Below are positions 41,944 through 49,600 of a DNA stretch of 64,000 nucleotides, piece by piece. A model generated the notes under the pieces. The model ran no database searches and was not told where the DNA came from. It was given only the letters and a program-made list of their open reading frames with translations. Source of the DNA: Rossellomorea marisflavi (GTDB taxonomy: Bacteria > Bacillota > Bacilli > Bacillales > Bacillaceae_B); NCBI RefSeq assembly GCF_022170785.1, contig NZ_CP081870.1, forward strand, positions 4,030,001 to 4,094,000. The letters run 5' to 3'. The translations under genes were made by a program, and so were the position numbers. Position 1 is the first letter of the stretch. Each line of letters begins with the position of its first letter.

Positions 41944-42336
41944 TTACTTACTTTTCGACTCTGAGATTTTCCCAAGGAAGAATCCATCGATTTCGGATAA
42001 CTTCCCACGCCAGAGGATTTTCCCTTTGGAAGGGGTGGGTTTGCTGTCACCACAGTAGATCTTGGCGTTTTTAAGGTGGATGAAATTCGCTTCTGACGGC
42101 TGATTTTCTTCAACCGCTTCTCCGGCGCCAGAAAGTTCTTCACTCACCTTCTGGGCTACTTCACTTCCCTCCTCGAACGCCTCGCTTAACGACGAGAAAT
42201 ACTCGGTTGCAGAGATCATGGTACCCGTCACCACTGCTCCCTTAAGGTTCAGAGAGATATCTAGGGAGAAATCATGCTTATTGGCAGCAATTGCGAAAAA
42301 CTCCAGGATGCTATCCTTATCCGTATGCCCACTCAT
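41944..42336 (-). CDS. gvpU: Gas vesicle protein GvpU
   Basis: A 130-residue protein, last of the canonical Bacillus gvp genes. The core (ILEFFAIAANKHDFSLDISL, GAVVTGTMISATEYFSSL, and ANFIHLKNAKIYCGD) matches GvpU of Bacillus megaterium, where it is an accessory protein reported to affect vesicle clustering. It follows gvpT by 48 bases on the same strand. Identification rests on sequence pattern and on its place at the end of the conserved gene order. Confidence 0.9.
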   Translation of the reverse strand: MSGHTDKDSILEFFAIAANKHDFSLDISLNLKGAVVTGTMISATEYFSSLSEAFEEGSEVAQKVSEELSGAGEAVEENQPSEANFIHLKNAKIYCGDSKPTPSKGKILWRGKLSEIDGFFLGKISESKSK

Positions 42337-42384
42337 CCGGTCACCGCTCCTTTCCTTCTGTCATAGTCGGTCAATTGCAGCCGA

Positions 42385-43134
42385 TCATGAAAGTGTGTCG
42401 TCATCACTTGATAGCGTTGTATCATCGTCATCATCTTTTTTGGAAGATTTCTTTTTAGACTTTGAAGAAGATTTCTTTGTTGAACCTTTCTTGGCTTTAG
42501 ATGACTTGGATTTAGTTGATTTTTTCTTACTGGATGGTTCTTCATCATCAGCCTCGTCATCTTCTTCATCATCTTCGTCTTCGTCTTCGTCTTCCTCTTC
42601 GTCCTCATCCGCATCTTTAGCCGCTTTGCTTTTCTTATCGGACTTTGCTTCTTCCTTTTCGTCCTCTTCCTCGTCGTCTTCTTCCTCTTCATCATCTTCT
42701 TCGCTTGATTGAGTCAGTTGATTCAATTTTTCCTCAAGCTGTTGAAGGCGATTTTGAAGAGTGTTGTTTTCTTCTTTCAGAGCTTCATAATCTGGCCCTT
42801 CCCCGCTTTCATTCACTTCTTCTTGATCTTCCTGATCTTCATCAGTTTGATCACGCTTGAACAGATTGGCGGTTGATTGCTTCAATGATACGACGGCTTT
42901 TCTTGATGTTTCTTTTGCAGAGTTCCCAATTTCCAACCCTTTGCTCTTCAGCTTCTCTTGATCGATCTTGCTAAGAAGCTTTTTACCATTTTCAGGTGTT
43001 GCCAAGTATCCTACTGTAGCTCCAAGGAGGCTTCCGGCCACTGTACGTGTAATAGGGCCGCTCTTACGTGTCTTTTTCTCTTCTTCTTTCTTTGATTGAG
43101 TCGTGTTTTCTAATTCAGTGTTTTTTTCTGCCAT
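42385..43134 (-). CDS. gvpT: Gas vesicle protein GvpT, YtxH-like with acidic tail
   Basis: A 249-residue protein starting at ATG 43134 after GGAGGG. The N-terminal part has a YtxH-like glycine helix (TVAGSLLGATVGYLATPENG, about 28-47) and a helical segment, then a coiled coil near 115-140. The C-terminal 110 residues are extreme: long Glu/Asp runs, then Lys/Ser stretches (STKSKSSKAKKGSTKKSSS) and an Asp-rich end. B. megaterium GvpT is similarly charged. Its exact role in vesicle assembly is unknown. The serine-rich plus-strand frame here is its shadow. Confidence 0.88.
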   Translation of the reverse strand: MAEKNTELENTTQSKKEEEKKTRKSGPITRTVAGSLLGATVGYLATPENGKKLLSKIDQEKLKSKGLEIGNSAKETSRKAVVSLKQSTANLFKRDQTDEDQEDQEEVNESGEGPDYEALKEENNTLQNRLQQLEEKLNQLTQSSEEDDEEEEDDEEEDEKEEAKSDKKSKAAKDADEDEEEDEDEDEDDEEDDEADDEEPSSKKKSTKSKSSKAKKGSTKKSSSKSKKKSSKKDDDDDTTLSSDDDTLS

Positions 43135-43238
43135 TATAGTTCCCTCCAAAATATTAATCATTTTATGGTTTATCCGATAATCAAATCGGTTCTTTCAAAT
43201 ACGAAAAAAAGTTAGATAATGATTTCTGCTTGCCTTTA

Positions 43239-43559
43239 TTACACTTGGTTGAGACGATTCGAACTGCTAAGCTGCTTCTCCAGGGATTCCAATCGTTCGT
43301 TCAACTTCCGGTTTTCTTCTTCAAGGGCTTTTGCCTGCTGATTTTCGGCTTTGGAACTTAGATAAGGATCGTTTTCCCACCAGTCCATCCCGATTTCTTT
43401 CGCTTTATCAACGGACGCTACGATAAGTCGGATCTTGATGGTCAATAGCTCCACATCTGCAATTCCTACGGTGATATCACCAGCGATGACCACACCTTTA
43501 TCAAGAACTTTCTCTAACACGTCCACAATGGTGCTTGATTGCATGGAATGTTCCATCAT
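43239..43559 (-). CDS. gvpJ: Gas vesicle protein GvpJ
   Basis: A 106-residue minor shell-type protein of the GvpA family. The core VDVLEKVLDKGVVIAGDITV, then GIADVELLTIKIRLIVASVDKAKEIG, is the conserved GvpA/J fold. A charged coiled-coil tail (EEENRKLNERLESLEKQL) follows. GvpJ is thought to act in nucleation or tips. It starts after AGGAGGAGAA and lies 13 bases after gvpK. Confidence 0.9.
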   Translation of the reverse strand: MMEHSMQSSTIVDVLEKVLDKGVVIAGDITVGIADVELLTIKIRLIVASVDKAKEIGMDWWENDPYLSSKAENQQAKALEEENRKLNERLESLEKQLSSSNRLNQV

Positions 43560-43572
43560 TTCTCCTCCTTTC

Positions 43573-43857
43573 TTACATCAGGCTTCCTAATGGTCCAAGA
43601 TCGATGTTCAGATCCTCTGCATCAAGGCCGAATACTTCCTTTAGTTCTTCCATTTTTTCTTCCAGGTTCATCAAAGCGACTCCGAGGTCTTCAATTTGCT
43701 GATCGGTAAGTGTGCCGCCTTCCACCCTGCGCATGGCATGCCTTTCAACGATTTGCCTGAGGAGCTCCACAACCGTCAACACTAGCTGTGCCAAGCCTTG
43801 CTCCGCCTTATCTGGGTCGAAGTTAATCCGTCCACTTGTCTGGCTGGCCGGTTGCAT
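43573..43857 (-). CDS. gvpK: Gas vesicle protein GvpK
   Basis: A 94-residue protein. The segments INFDPDKAEQGLAQLVLTVV, ELLRQIVERHAMRRVEGGTL and IEDLGVALMNLEEKMEEL define GvpK, a conserved accessory factor needed for vesicle formation. Its start overlaps the end of gvpS by 35 bases, so translation is probably coupled. Confidence 0.95.
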   Translation of the reverse strand: MQPASQTSGRINFDPDKAEQGLAQLVLTVVELLRQIVERHAMRRVEGGTLTDQQIEDLGVALMNLEEKMEELKEVFGLDAEDLNIDLGPLGSLM

Positions 43858-44098
43858 GGATCAATCCCTTCCTTTCGTGTTCCAATTGTTCTGAAGATAT
43901 GGTCTTACGCGTTCCATTTTTATGTTGGACCAGTGTTTCCACTGAAGAGATCAGCACCCGGAGATCGAGGTAAACAAGGTCCACTCCCGCGATGGAGATG
44001 ACCAAATCTCCTTTAATGGCAACACCTTTGTCCAAAATGATATCCAAGATGTCGATCAACGCGACATCCTTATTCTCGATTGATTCCCTGACGGTCAT
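43823..44098 (-). CDS. gvpS: Gas vesicle protein GvpS
   Basis: A 91-residue GvpA-family minor protein. The core ALIDILDIILDKGVAIKGDL, then VISIAGVDLVYLDLRVLISSVETL, shows the shell-protein fold, with a divergent tail. In B. megaterium GvpS lies between gvpL and gvpK, as here. It begins 15 bases after the gvpL stop with GGGGATG in front. Confidence 0.9.
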   Translation of the reverse strand: MTVRESIENKDVALIDILDIILDKGVAIKGDLVISIAGVDLVYLDLRVLISSVETLVQHKNGTRKTISSEQLEHERKGLIHATGQPDKWTD

Positions 44099-44113
44099 AT
44101 GCTCATCCCCATT

Positions 44114-44905
44114 CTATGAGAAACTTGAAAAATGATAGGGTGGCCATGGACCCGTTGCTTCGAATGTCCAGCCCGCTTCCTTCCACTTGCTTTCAGACTG
44201 TTTGATTTCATCAACGAACCGATCGACTCCCTCTTTTGGAAGGAAGTAGACGCTATTCCAAGCCATCTGTTCAGCTCGGCCAGTAACATCCTTACCCCAG
44301 TTTTTTTTCACGGTTCCCTCGGTTGCGTATGATTTCAGCCGTTCATGAAACTCCTCGCACATACGGTTCTTTTCATTTTCAATCACTTTATTTTCAAGCT
44401 GTTCCATTTTCTTTTTTTCGAAAAACTGTCTTCCCTTAGGGAGCTGTTTGATTTCCTCCCATTTCTCCGTGATGGAGGGATGACTGATTGTTTCCTTAAG
44501 GCGTTTATCGTCACAATAGATCTTTACATTCCATTCTTCCTTGCCTTCTAAATCCGTGAATGCGTCCTTCAGAGAGGAAAGATGCTTCCCTACTTTTTCT
44601 TTCAAACTGTCTTCATGCTTGTAGATCGTGCAGAATTTCAAGGGAATAATGGTGTAACGCTGCGACATCATCAAAACCGTTTCGTGGTGGTGGAACGCCT
44701 TATCCTGCAGCCACTCCATATCATTTTCAATCTTGTCCTGGAGGACCGCTTCTGAGTACTCTTCATCGGGCAGGCCACATACGATGGCTGTAATCCCCTG
44801 TATATCCAACGCATAAATATCATGTTCCCCGTCGAATCCCTTCATGGTTGGGACGGGCTCAACCTCCACCTCACTTGAAGGGACCAATGCGTACAAGTAG
44901 AGCAT
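44114..44905 (-). CDS. gvpL: Gas vesicle protein GvpL (GvpL/GvpF family)
   Basis: A 263-residue GvpL/GvpF-family assembly protein. The start ATG 44905 follows AAAGGAGG and gives the family N-terminus LYLYALVPSSEVE. Marks include ITAIVCGLPDEEYSE, HHETVLMMSQRYTIIPLKFCTIY near 90-115 and the C-terminal TGPWPPYHFS. It is thought to help load or chaperone shell proteins. It overlaps no neighbour and starts five bases after the gvpG stop. Confidence 0.92.
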   Translation of the reverse strand: MLYLYALVPSSEVEVEPVPTMKGFDGEHDIYALDIQGITAIVCGLPDEEYSEAVLQDKIENDMEWLQDKAFHHHETVLMMSQRYTIIPLKFCTIYKHEDSLKEKVGKHLSSLKDAFTDLEGKEEWNVKIYCDDKRLKETISHPSITEKWEEIKQLPKGRQFFEKKKMEQLENKVIENEKNRMCEEFHERLKSYATEGTVKKNWGKDVTGRAEQMAWNSVYFLPKEGVDRFVDEIKQSESKWKEAGWTFEATGPWPPYHFSSFS

Positions 44906-44910
44906 GCGAG

Positions 44911-45171
44911 CTAACCTCCTTTCTTCCTCGTTAAATCTTCCCATTGTTCCATTTCCATTGTTTTCGCTATCTCATAACGCATCAGAAGTTCATCTTCTTT
45001 GACTTGAAAGGCTTCTTCAGAAATCTCTCCGAGTTCGAACATCATCTGTAATTGAATCAGCTTTTGCTGGATGGTCGGCAGGTCGTAGAGCTCTTTATCT
45101 GCTTCTTCCTTGATTTTCTCACCGACCTTTATGACGAGATTCAAGGGTGCCGATACAAGTTTGTGAAGCAT
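44911..45171 (-). CDS. gvpG: Gas vesicle protein GvpG
   Basis: An 86-residue helical protein: LHKLVSAPLNLVIKVGEKIK, then LPTIQQKLIQLQMMFELGEI and SEEAFQVKEDELLMRYEIAK, the GvpG pattern. GvpG works with GvpF and GvpL in assembly. Its ATG shares one base with the gvpF stop (TAATG), so the two are translationally coupled. Confidence 0.93.
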   Translation of the reverse strand: MLHKLVSAPLNLVIKVGEKIKEEADKELYDLPTIQQKLIQLQMMFELGEISEEAFQVKEDELLMRYEIAKTMEMEQWEDLTRKKGG

Positions 45172-45932
45172 TAGGCTTCCTCCACCTTCAATCTGATATT
45201 GACGAAGTTATAGGCTGGCCATGGACCGCTGTAATTGAAATCCGCTTTATCCTTCCAGGCCTCATGTGCCTTGTTGACCAATTCATCGAATTCCTTTTCT
45301 TTATCCCGGTCAATCAAGAAGGCTGCATTCAGAAGCATACGCTCACTTGATGGATCATTGGCTTTTGCCGATTCAGCTGCTTCCTGGAGGGGAGCAAAAA
45401 TGTCTGATTTCACCTCTGTCTGAAGGTTCTGAAATACTTTTTGAGCCATTCCACCAAGCTGAATGCGTTCGTAGTACCCAGCAGATTCAGATTTCCCTTT
45501 CAGTGATGTCGACATTTTTTCGACACCGGGAGATTCTTTTACGACTGATTCCAGCCACTCAGATTTCCCGATGACTTTTAAGCCGATCTCGACTTTTCCT
45601 TTAATGGCAGGGAATAACGTTTCAAACTGCGGATAAAGGTTTTCAAGGAGGGCCTCCACGTCTTCCTTAGATCGGAATACGTTCCCGAAGCTGATGGGAA
45701 CGACCGTGTCACTCTGTTCCATCACCCTGGAGATGACTTGTTGATGCATCATGAGGTTCTCCCGTTTGGGATGATAGATTTTCTGAGGGACCTCTGCTGC
45801 CACCATGGATGCATCTTTATAGGAAATCAAGAAGATGTCCCGATCTTCCCCTTCCAGTTCCACTTTGCCTAAATCCATTTCCCCTTCATGCCCGATGGCA
45901 CAAAAGATATAAATCCCTGTTTCTTCACTCAT
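45171..45932 (-). CDS. gvpF: Gas vesicle protein GvpF
   Basis: A 253-residue GvpL/GvpF-family protein. The N-terminal GIYIFCAIGHEGEMDLGKVE, the central MEQSDTVVPISFGNVFRSKED and the C-terminal LNAAFLIDRDKEKEFDELVN and YSGPWPAYNFVNI blocks are family marks. It binds GvpA in other species. It begins eight bases inside the end of gvpN and ends one base inside gvpG. Confidence 0.93.
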   Translation of the reverse strand: MSEETGIYIFCAIGHEGEMDLGKVELEGEDRDIFLISYKDASMVAAEVPQKIYHPKRENLMMHQQVISRVMEQSDTVVPISFGNVFRSKEDVEALLENLYPQFETLFPAIKGKVEIGLKVIGKSEWLESVVKESPGVEKMSTSLKGKSESAGYYERIQLGGMAQKVFQNLQTEVKSDIFAPLQEAAESAKANDPSSERMLLNAAFLIDRDKEKEFDELVNKAHEAWKDKADFNYSGPWPAYNFVNIRLKVEEA

Positions 45933-46857
45933 CTGAATTCTCCTTTGACGTCATGTTCTTGCAAGCTTCCAATACAATTTTCTTCGCTTCTTCTTCAGGG
46001 TGATCGGATTCAATACTGCGGCTCAGGGAATGGGTCGTAATATCCAAACAAAGGCGCTGAAAATCCTGATCTTCCCCTTGTATGGGAATGTCCTGTTCCA
46101 GTGCGATCCGCGCAATCATGAGGGAGGCGCGCAGGCTTGGCCCGCCGAGTCCATCGCGGCAATGACTGCGAAGCTCTGCAATCAATTCCGTAATCTCACG
46201 AGCTTCTGAAAGCACAAGATCCACTTTCTCAGAAACGATATGGGCTTCTTCCTCACTGGTCTTGAAACCGATCGGGATCGTGATCAAACGGTCCAGAAGG
46301 GCATCCTGTGTTTTGTATACGCCTGCATACTCAGATGGGTTGCTTGTGAAGATCATCCGGAATTCAGGATGAACCCTGATGAACGGCTCCGTCCGTTTCG
46401 AACCGTAGAGGGGAATGATCCCTTCTTCCAATATGGAGAGGAAAAGATTATTCGTTGTTGGTTCGGAACGGGTGAATTCATCGTATACAAGCGTATATCC
46501 ATTTTTGACAGCTTCCAGGAGACGACCGTCCCTCCAGTTCTCTGTGACCTGTTCATCTTTCTTATAAACAGATCTGACGTAGTTATCCACTGTCTGTTTG
46601 CTTGAATAACCTATGAAATCACCGATAAGATCACTGTTGTTCAGTTCGTGATTTCCATGCATCAACATGACCGGACGCCTTCTTTTCTTTGCCAGCGTGA
46701 GGGCGAGGGATGTCTTCCCTGTACCGGATGGCCCCGTGAAATGGACGGGATAACCAAGCTTCAAATAACTCATTGAGCGGCTGATCAAGTCGGTGGTCCT
46801 TTCATCTTGGACGTACGATTTGCTGCCTTTTTGGATCTTCTGGGTTAAAACCGTCAC
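45925..46857 (-). CDS. gvpN: Gas vesicle AAA+ ATPase GvpN
   Basis: A 310-residue MoxR-type AAA+ ATPase. Walker A is GPSGTGKTS at 42-50, Walker B is LVYDEFTRS near 120, and IFTSNPSEYAG contains the sensor-1 asparagine. GvpN increases vesicle size and yield in other species, probably by remodelling growing vesicles. It lies 18 bases after gvpR and overlaps gvpF. Confidence 0.95.
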   Translation of the reverse strand: MTVLTQKIQKGSKSYVQDERTTDLISRSMSYLKLGYPVHFTGPSGTGKTSLALTLAKKRRRPVMLMHGNHELNNSDLIGDFIGYSSKQTVDNYVRSVYKKDEQVTENWRDGRLLEAVKNGYTLVYDEFTRSEPTTNNLFLSILEEGIIPLYGSKRTEPFIRVHPEFRMIFTSNPSEYAGVYKTQDALLDRLITIPIGFKTSEEEAHIVSEKVDLVLSEAREITELIAELRSHCRDGLGGPSLRASLMIARIALEQDIPIQGEDQDFQRLCLDITTHSLSRSIESDHPEEEAKKIVLEACKNMTSKENSDE

Positions 46858-46875
46858 TACCCATTCCTCCCGAAT

Positions 46876-47142
46876 CTACATTTCCTGCCCGATGGCACTC
46901 CTGTACCTGACGTCCTTCCGTTTGAAGGAGATGACCTCCTTGTCTTGATTGAGGAGGACATCATACGTTCCGAGCATTTCATCTTTTGCGTATCGTTTCA
47001 TATATTCCTTCTCTTCGACCACTTCCACTGTGAGCCTCCAGCCCTCATCTTCCGTCATTTCAACAGATGTAACCTTATGGACCGGAGCTACATGTTCTTC
47101 GAAGAATCCTTTTACACTTTTCATGATTTCAGTGATTTCCAT
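46876..47142 (-). CDS. gvpR: Gas vesicle protein GvpR (GvpO family)
   Basis: An 88-residue protein. The segment VTSVEMTEDEGWRLTVEVVE, then EKEYMKRYAKDEMLGTYDVLLN, is the GvpO/GvpR pattern. In haloarchaea GvpO is essential for vesicle formation, but the mechanism is unclear. It lies between gvpB and gvpN, as in B. megaterium. Confidence 0.9.
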   Translation of the reverse strand: MEITEIMKSVKGFFEEHVAPVHKVTSVEMTEDEGWRLTVEVVEEKEYMKRYAKDEMLGTYDVLLNQDKEVISFKRKDVRYRSAIGQEM

Positions 47143-47187
47143 AATGTCCTCCCAGCTTGAACGCCTGACTGCATCAGGTGAAATAGG

Positions 47188-47448
47188 TTAGATGCTGAAC
47201 TGTGAGTTCCGTTCATTGGACTGCGTTGCCAATCCTTCTTCCTGTACTTCATCACGGAGCAACCCGACAGCTTCTGCGTAACGCAACCACGTATCTACAC
47301 TCGCTATCACGACTCTCGCCTCGATGGTCAAGATCTCTATTCCAACAACGGAAACCCTCGCGAATGCGTCAATTACGATCCCCTTATCCAAAATGCGGTC
47401 AATGACCTCTGCCAAACTGGAACTATCCGTACTTTTTTGAATCGCCAT
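47188..47448 (-). CDS. gvpB: Major gas vesicle shell protein, second copy (GvpB)
   Basis: An 86-residue shell protein. Its first 68 residues are almost identical to those of GvpA 1.2 kb upstream ([20 protein letters not shown] and the [20 protein letters not shown] helix), with changes such as L34V and V42I; the tails diverge. The shell is a helical polymer of this protein family. In B. megaterium this copy, not the upstream GvpA, is the essential shell protein. Confidence 0.95.
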   Translation of the reverse strand: MAIQKSTDSSSLAEVIDRILDKGIVIDAFARVSVVGIEILTIEARVVIASVDTWLRYAEAVGLLRDEVQEEGLATQSNERNSQFSI

Positions 47449-47462
47449 ACCTAAATTCCTCC

Positions 47463-47918
47463 TTATGAAGTAATGGTTTTAATATCCTTGGACGATTTGA
47501 TGTTTTCCGAGCTTTTGATATCCGTAGAACTCTTGATAGACTGGGAGCTTTTGATACTACTGACGCCTTTTAAGTTCTTGGCGCCCTTTCCACCCCGGTC
47601 ATCCGAAGAAGACATCTTTTCCTGAAATGCTTCGCCCGCTTCCTTGGCCTTTTTTAATTTTTCACGTACAGATAACAGGACATCCTGCACCTTGTCTTCT
47701 GCATTATCTGCTTTGCCATTGACGCTATCAGCGTTCTTTTCCTTGGCTTCCTCGAGCTTTCCGGATGCTTTCTTTGCTTTGGCTTGGACGGTTTCTTCCA
47801 CTTTTTCGACCGCTTTTTCCTTGGCCTTGTCCTTTAGCTTATCCTTTACGGATTCCGGAGCATGTTCATAGGCTTTTTTCGCCGTTTTTGTCGCTGCTTT
47901 TTTAATGGGATTCCCCAC
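47463..47918 (-). CDS. gvpQ: Gas vesicle protein GvpQ with C-terminal hexapeptide repeats
   Basis: A 151-residue charged helical protein. Residues about 1-100 are Lys/Glu/Ala-rich ([20 protein letters not shown]). The end carries five hexapeptide repeats of the form S-I-K-S-S-Q ([30 protein letters not shown]), encoded by tandem 18-base units. B. megaterium GvpQ is similarly helical and dispensable in minimal clusters. The repeats probably vary between strains. Confidence 0.88.
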   Translation of the reverse strand: MGNPIKKAATKTAKKAYEHAPESVKDKLKDKAKEKAVEKVEETVQAKAKKASGKLEEAKEKNADSVNGKADNAEDKVQDVLLSVREKLKKAKEAGEAFQEKMSSSDDRGGKGAKNLKGVSSIKSSQSIKSSTDIKSSENIKSSKDIKTITS

Positions 47919-47929
47919 GGGATCACCTA

Positions 47930-48382
47930 CTATTTCTTGGAGTCGACAAGTTTATTCAACATTTCTTCAATTCGTTCGAGGCGTTCATTCAAATCCTGAT
48001 TATCTTCTTTGATCTGCTTGATTTCGTCGTTTTGGGATTCATTTTCACCCGAGTCCTTCTTTTCAGTCAGCTTATTCTTCAGTGGGGACAGAACCCCACT
48101 GTCCATTTTGCTGAAGTAGCCCGAAGCTGTTTGTCTGAGTGAGATCATCGCCTGTTCTGTGACGAATTCCTGGGCCGTCCTTCTTAGTTCCTTTGTGGCT
48201 GCCTTCATCAGTTCAGATTTCCCAAGGCTTGCTGCCATCTTTTTCGTCGTACCCGGATTCGAGAGCAACCCAAGTCCTGCTCCGACCACTCCGCCGATGA
48301 TGGCATATTGCATTGATCCGTTCGTGTTTTCTTCTGTAGATTCTGTCTGCTTCTTTTCTTCTGATTGTTTGTTACTTGCCAT
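47930..48382 (-). CDS. gvpP: Gas vesicle protein GvpP, YtxH-like
   Basis: A 150-residue protein starting at ATG 48382, six bases after AAGAGG; an ATG six bases upstream overlaps that site. A glycine helix (MQYAIIGGVVGAGLGLLSNP, about 24-43) places it in the YtxH-like group, followed by a helical region and a C-terminal coiled coil (DEIKQIKEDNQDLNERLERI). It parallels GvpT in layout. The role is unknown. It lies between gvpA and gvpQ, as expected. Confidence 0.88.
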   Translation of the reverse strand: MASNKQSEEKKQTESTEENTNGSMQYAIIGGVVGAGLGLLSNPGTTKKMAASLGKSELMKAATKELRRTAQEFVTEQAMISLRQTASGYFSKMDSGVLSPLKNKLTEKKDSGENESQNDEIKQIKEDNQDLNERLERIEEMLNKLVDSKK

Positions 48383-48429
48383 GCCCATCCTCTTTTCTGT
48401 TCGTATTTTGTTGTATTTCATATACTGCT

Positions 48430-48687
48430 TTACACGCTGAATGATTCATTCGATGAGGTACGGTTCCCGATTCCTTCTTTTTCGACTTCATCTCGCAGGA
48501 GGCCCACTGCTTCTGCATATCGAAGCCACGTATCCACACTAGCGATGACCACCCTGGCCTCCACGGTGAGGATCTCTATCCCGACCAGGGATACTCTTGC
48601 GAATGCATCAATGACAATCCCCTTATCCAATATCCGGTCGATCACCTCTGCCAGGCTCGAACTGTCTGTGCTCTTTTGAATGCTCAT
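48430..48687 (-). CDS. gvpA: Gas vesicle structural protein GvpA
   Basis: An 85-residue shell protein and first gene of the cluster. The core matches the universal GvpA fold: [20 protein letters not shown] (helix and start of the beta hairpin), [20 protein letters not shown] (second strand) and [15 protein letters not shown] (second helix). GGAGGG precedes ATG 48687. The whole minus-strand order is A-P-Q-B-R-N-F-G-L-S-K-J-T-U. Confidence 0.96.
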   Translation of the reverse strand: MSIQKSTDSSSLAEVIDRILDKGIVIDAFARVSLVGIEILTVEARVVIASVDTWLRYAEAVGLLRDEVEKEGIGNRTSSNESFSV

Positions 48688-48985
48688 TCAAACTGACCCT
48701 CCAATTCGTCATGCTCAGGTATCTATTCAATTTAGTCGATGTTTACCTCCATATCATCCACCCCTAAACCAGAAAATAATGGGTAAAGACTATTTCAGAT
48801 GCATCTTTTGACGAATCCAGTCGACATGTAATATTCCAAGGCTTACAAACCCTTGGGAATACTCGCTCTTTCATGCGTCCAAGCAGTTATATTACAAATT
48901 TGTTACAAATATCAATAATCAAATTTCCTGCTCATTGAATGGGTTTATCTTCATAGAATGCCTCTATCAGTAGATCCTTTGACCT
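48688..48985. other. Promoter region of the gas-vesicle cluster
   Basis: About 300 bases without a gene between gvpA and the parR terminator. It must contain the gvp promoter. I see no convincing SigB site. The notable structure is an inverted repeat, TATTCCAAGG (48832-48841) and CCTTGGGAATA (48851-48861), spaced by nine bases, possibly an operator or hairpin. Confidence 0.5.
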
Positions 48986-49025
48986 AAAAAAAGAAGGCTG
49001 CACCCAAAAGGATGCAGCCTTCTTT
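48986..49025 (-). terminator. Terminator of the parMR operon
   Basis: AAGAAGGCTGCA and TGCAGCCTTCTT pair with a run of seven T on the minus strand. It insulates the gas-vesicle genes from parMR. Confidence 0.85.
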
Positions 49026-49591
49026 CATTTATTCATTTGTGATAAGAAATCACCCAGAAGATCGTCGAGACTCTCTTCTTCAGATTTATCCGCTACCGGT
49101 TCTTCAGGTTTCATCGCACTTTCCCAGTCGAATTGATCAAGATCTTCATCCGATGGAGGAGGATTGAATTCCTCAGCCGGGGCATCTTCTTCCACAGGTT
49201 CGAAGGTGGCACCAGCCGCCTCTTCCTGAAGATAGAGCGCCTCGTCTATATTGAGGGAACTGCTGTTCAAGGATGCGAGTAATGAAGCTGTCCTTACAGG
49301 ATTCGACAGCAATTGGTACACAATGCTGCCTAGCAGCGCCTCCGAATGCTCATGTTTCAACCAATCTCGTTGAGACTTATCAAGCCCCTTCGGCAAGGGA
49401 ATTGTGATGGCTTCCCGCTGTTTGGAGAGGTTTTCGTTCACGCCGTTGACTACGAGCTCAGCGATACGACTGGAGAAATTGCGCCTCTCCGTTTCTTTGA
49501 GCTTCTGAAGATGTTTCAATATGTGATCCGGAGTATCCGAAGGAATCCTGAAAGTAATAGGTTGCCCTCTCGACATCCCTTTTCCGTTCAT
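49025..49591 (-). CDS. parR: ParR-like DNA-binding adaptor
   Basis: A 188-residue protein following parM by nine bases. The N-terminal half shows strand-helix-helix units typical of ribbon-helix-helix proteins: ITFRIPSDTPDHILKHLQKL with NFSSRIAELVVNGV, and again ITIPLPKGLDKSQRDWLKHE with ALLGSIVYQLLSNP. The C-terminal third is acidic and disordered and ends in ESLDDLLGDFLSQM, a likely filament-binding tail. ParR-type adaptors couple a centromere to ParM filaments. The assignment comes from fold pattern and pairing, not from close similarity. Confidence 0.68.
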   Translation of the reverse strand: MNGKGMSRGQPITFRIPSDTPDHILKHLQKLKETERRNFSSRIAELVVNGVNENLSKQREAITIPLPKGLDKSQRDWLKHEHSEALLGSIVYQLLSNPVRTASLLASLNSSSLNIDEALYLQEEAAGATFEPVEEDAPAEEFNPPPSDEDLDQFDWESAMKPEEPVADKSEEESLDDLLGDFLSQMNK

Positions 49592-49600
49592 ATCATCACC

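Noticed and set aside
42218-42712. Long plus-strand serine-rich open frame inside gvpT
   Set aside because: It is the complement of the Glu/Asp/Lys codon runs of gvpT, with no ribosome site.
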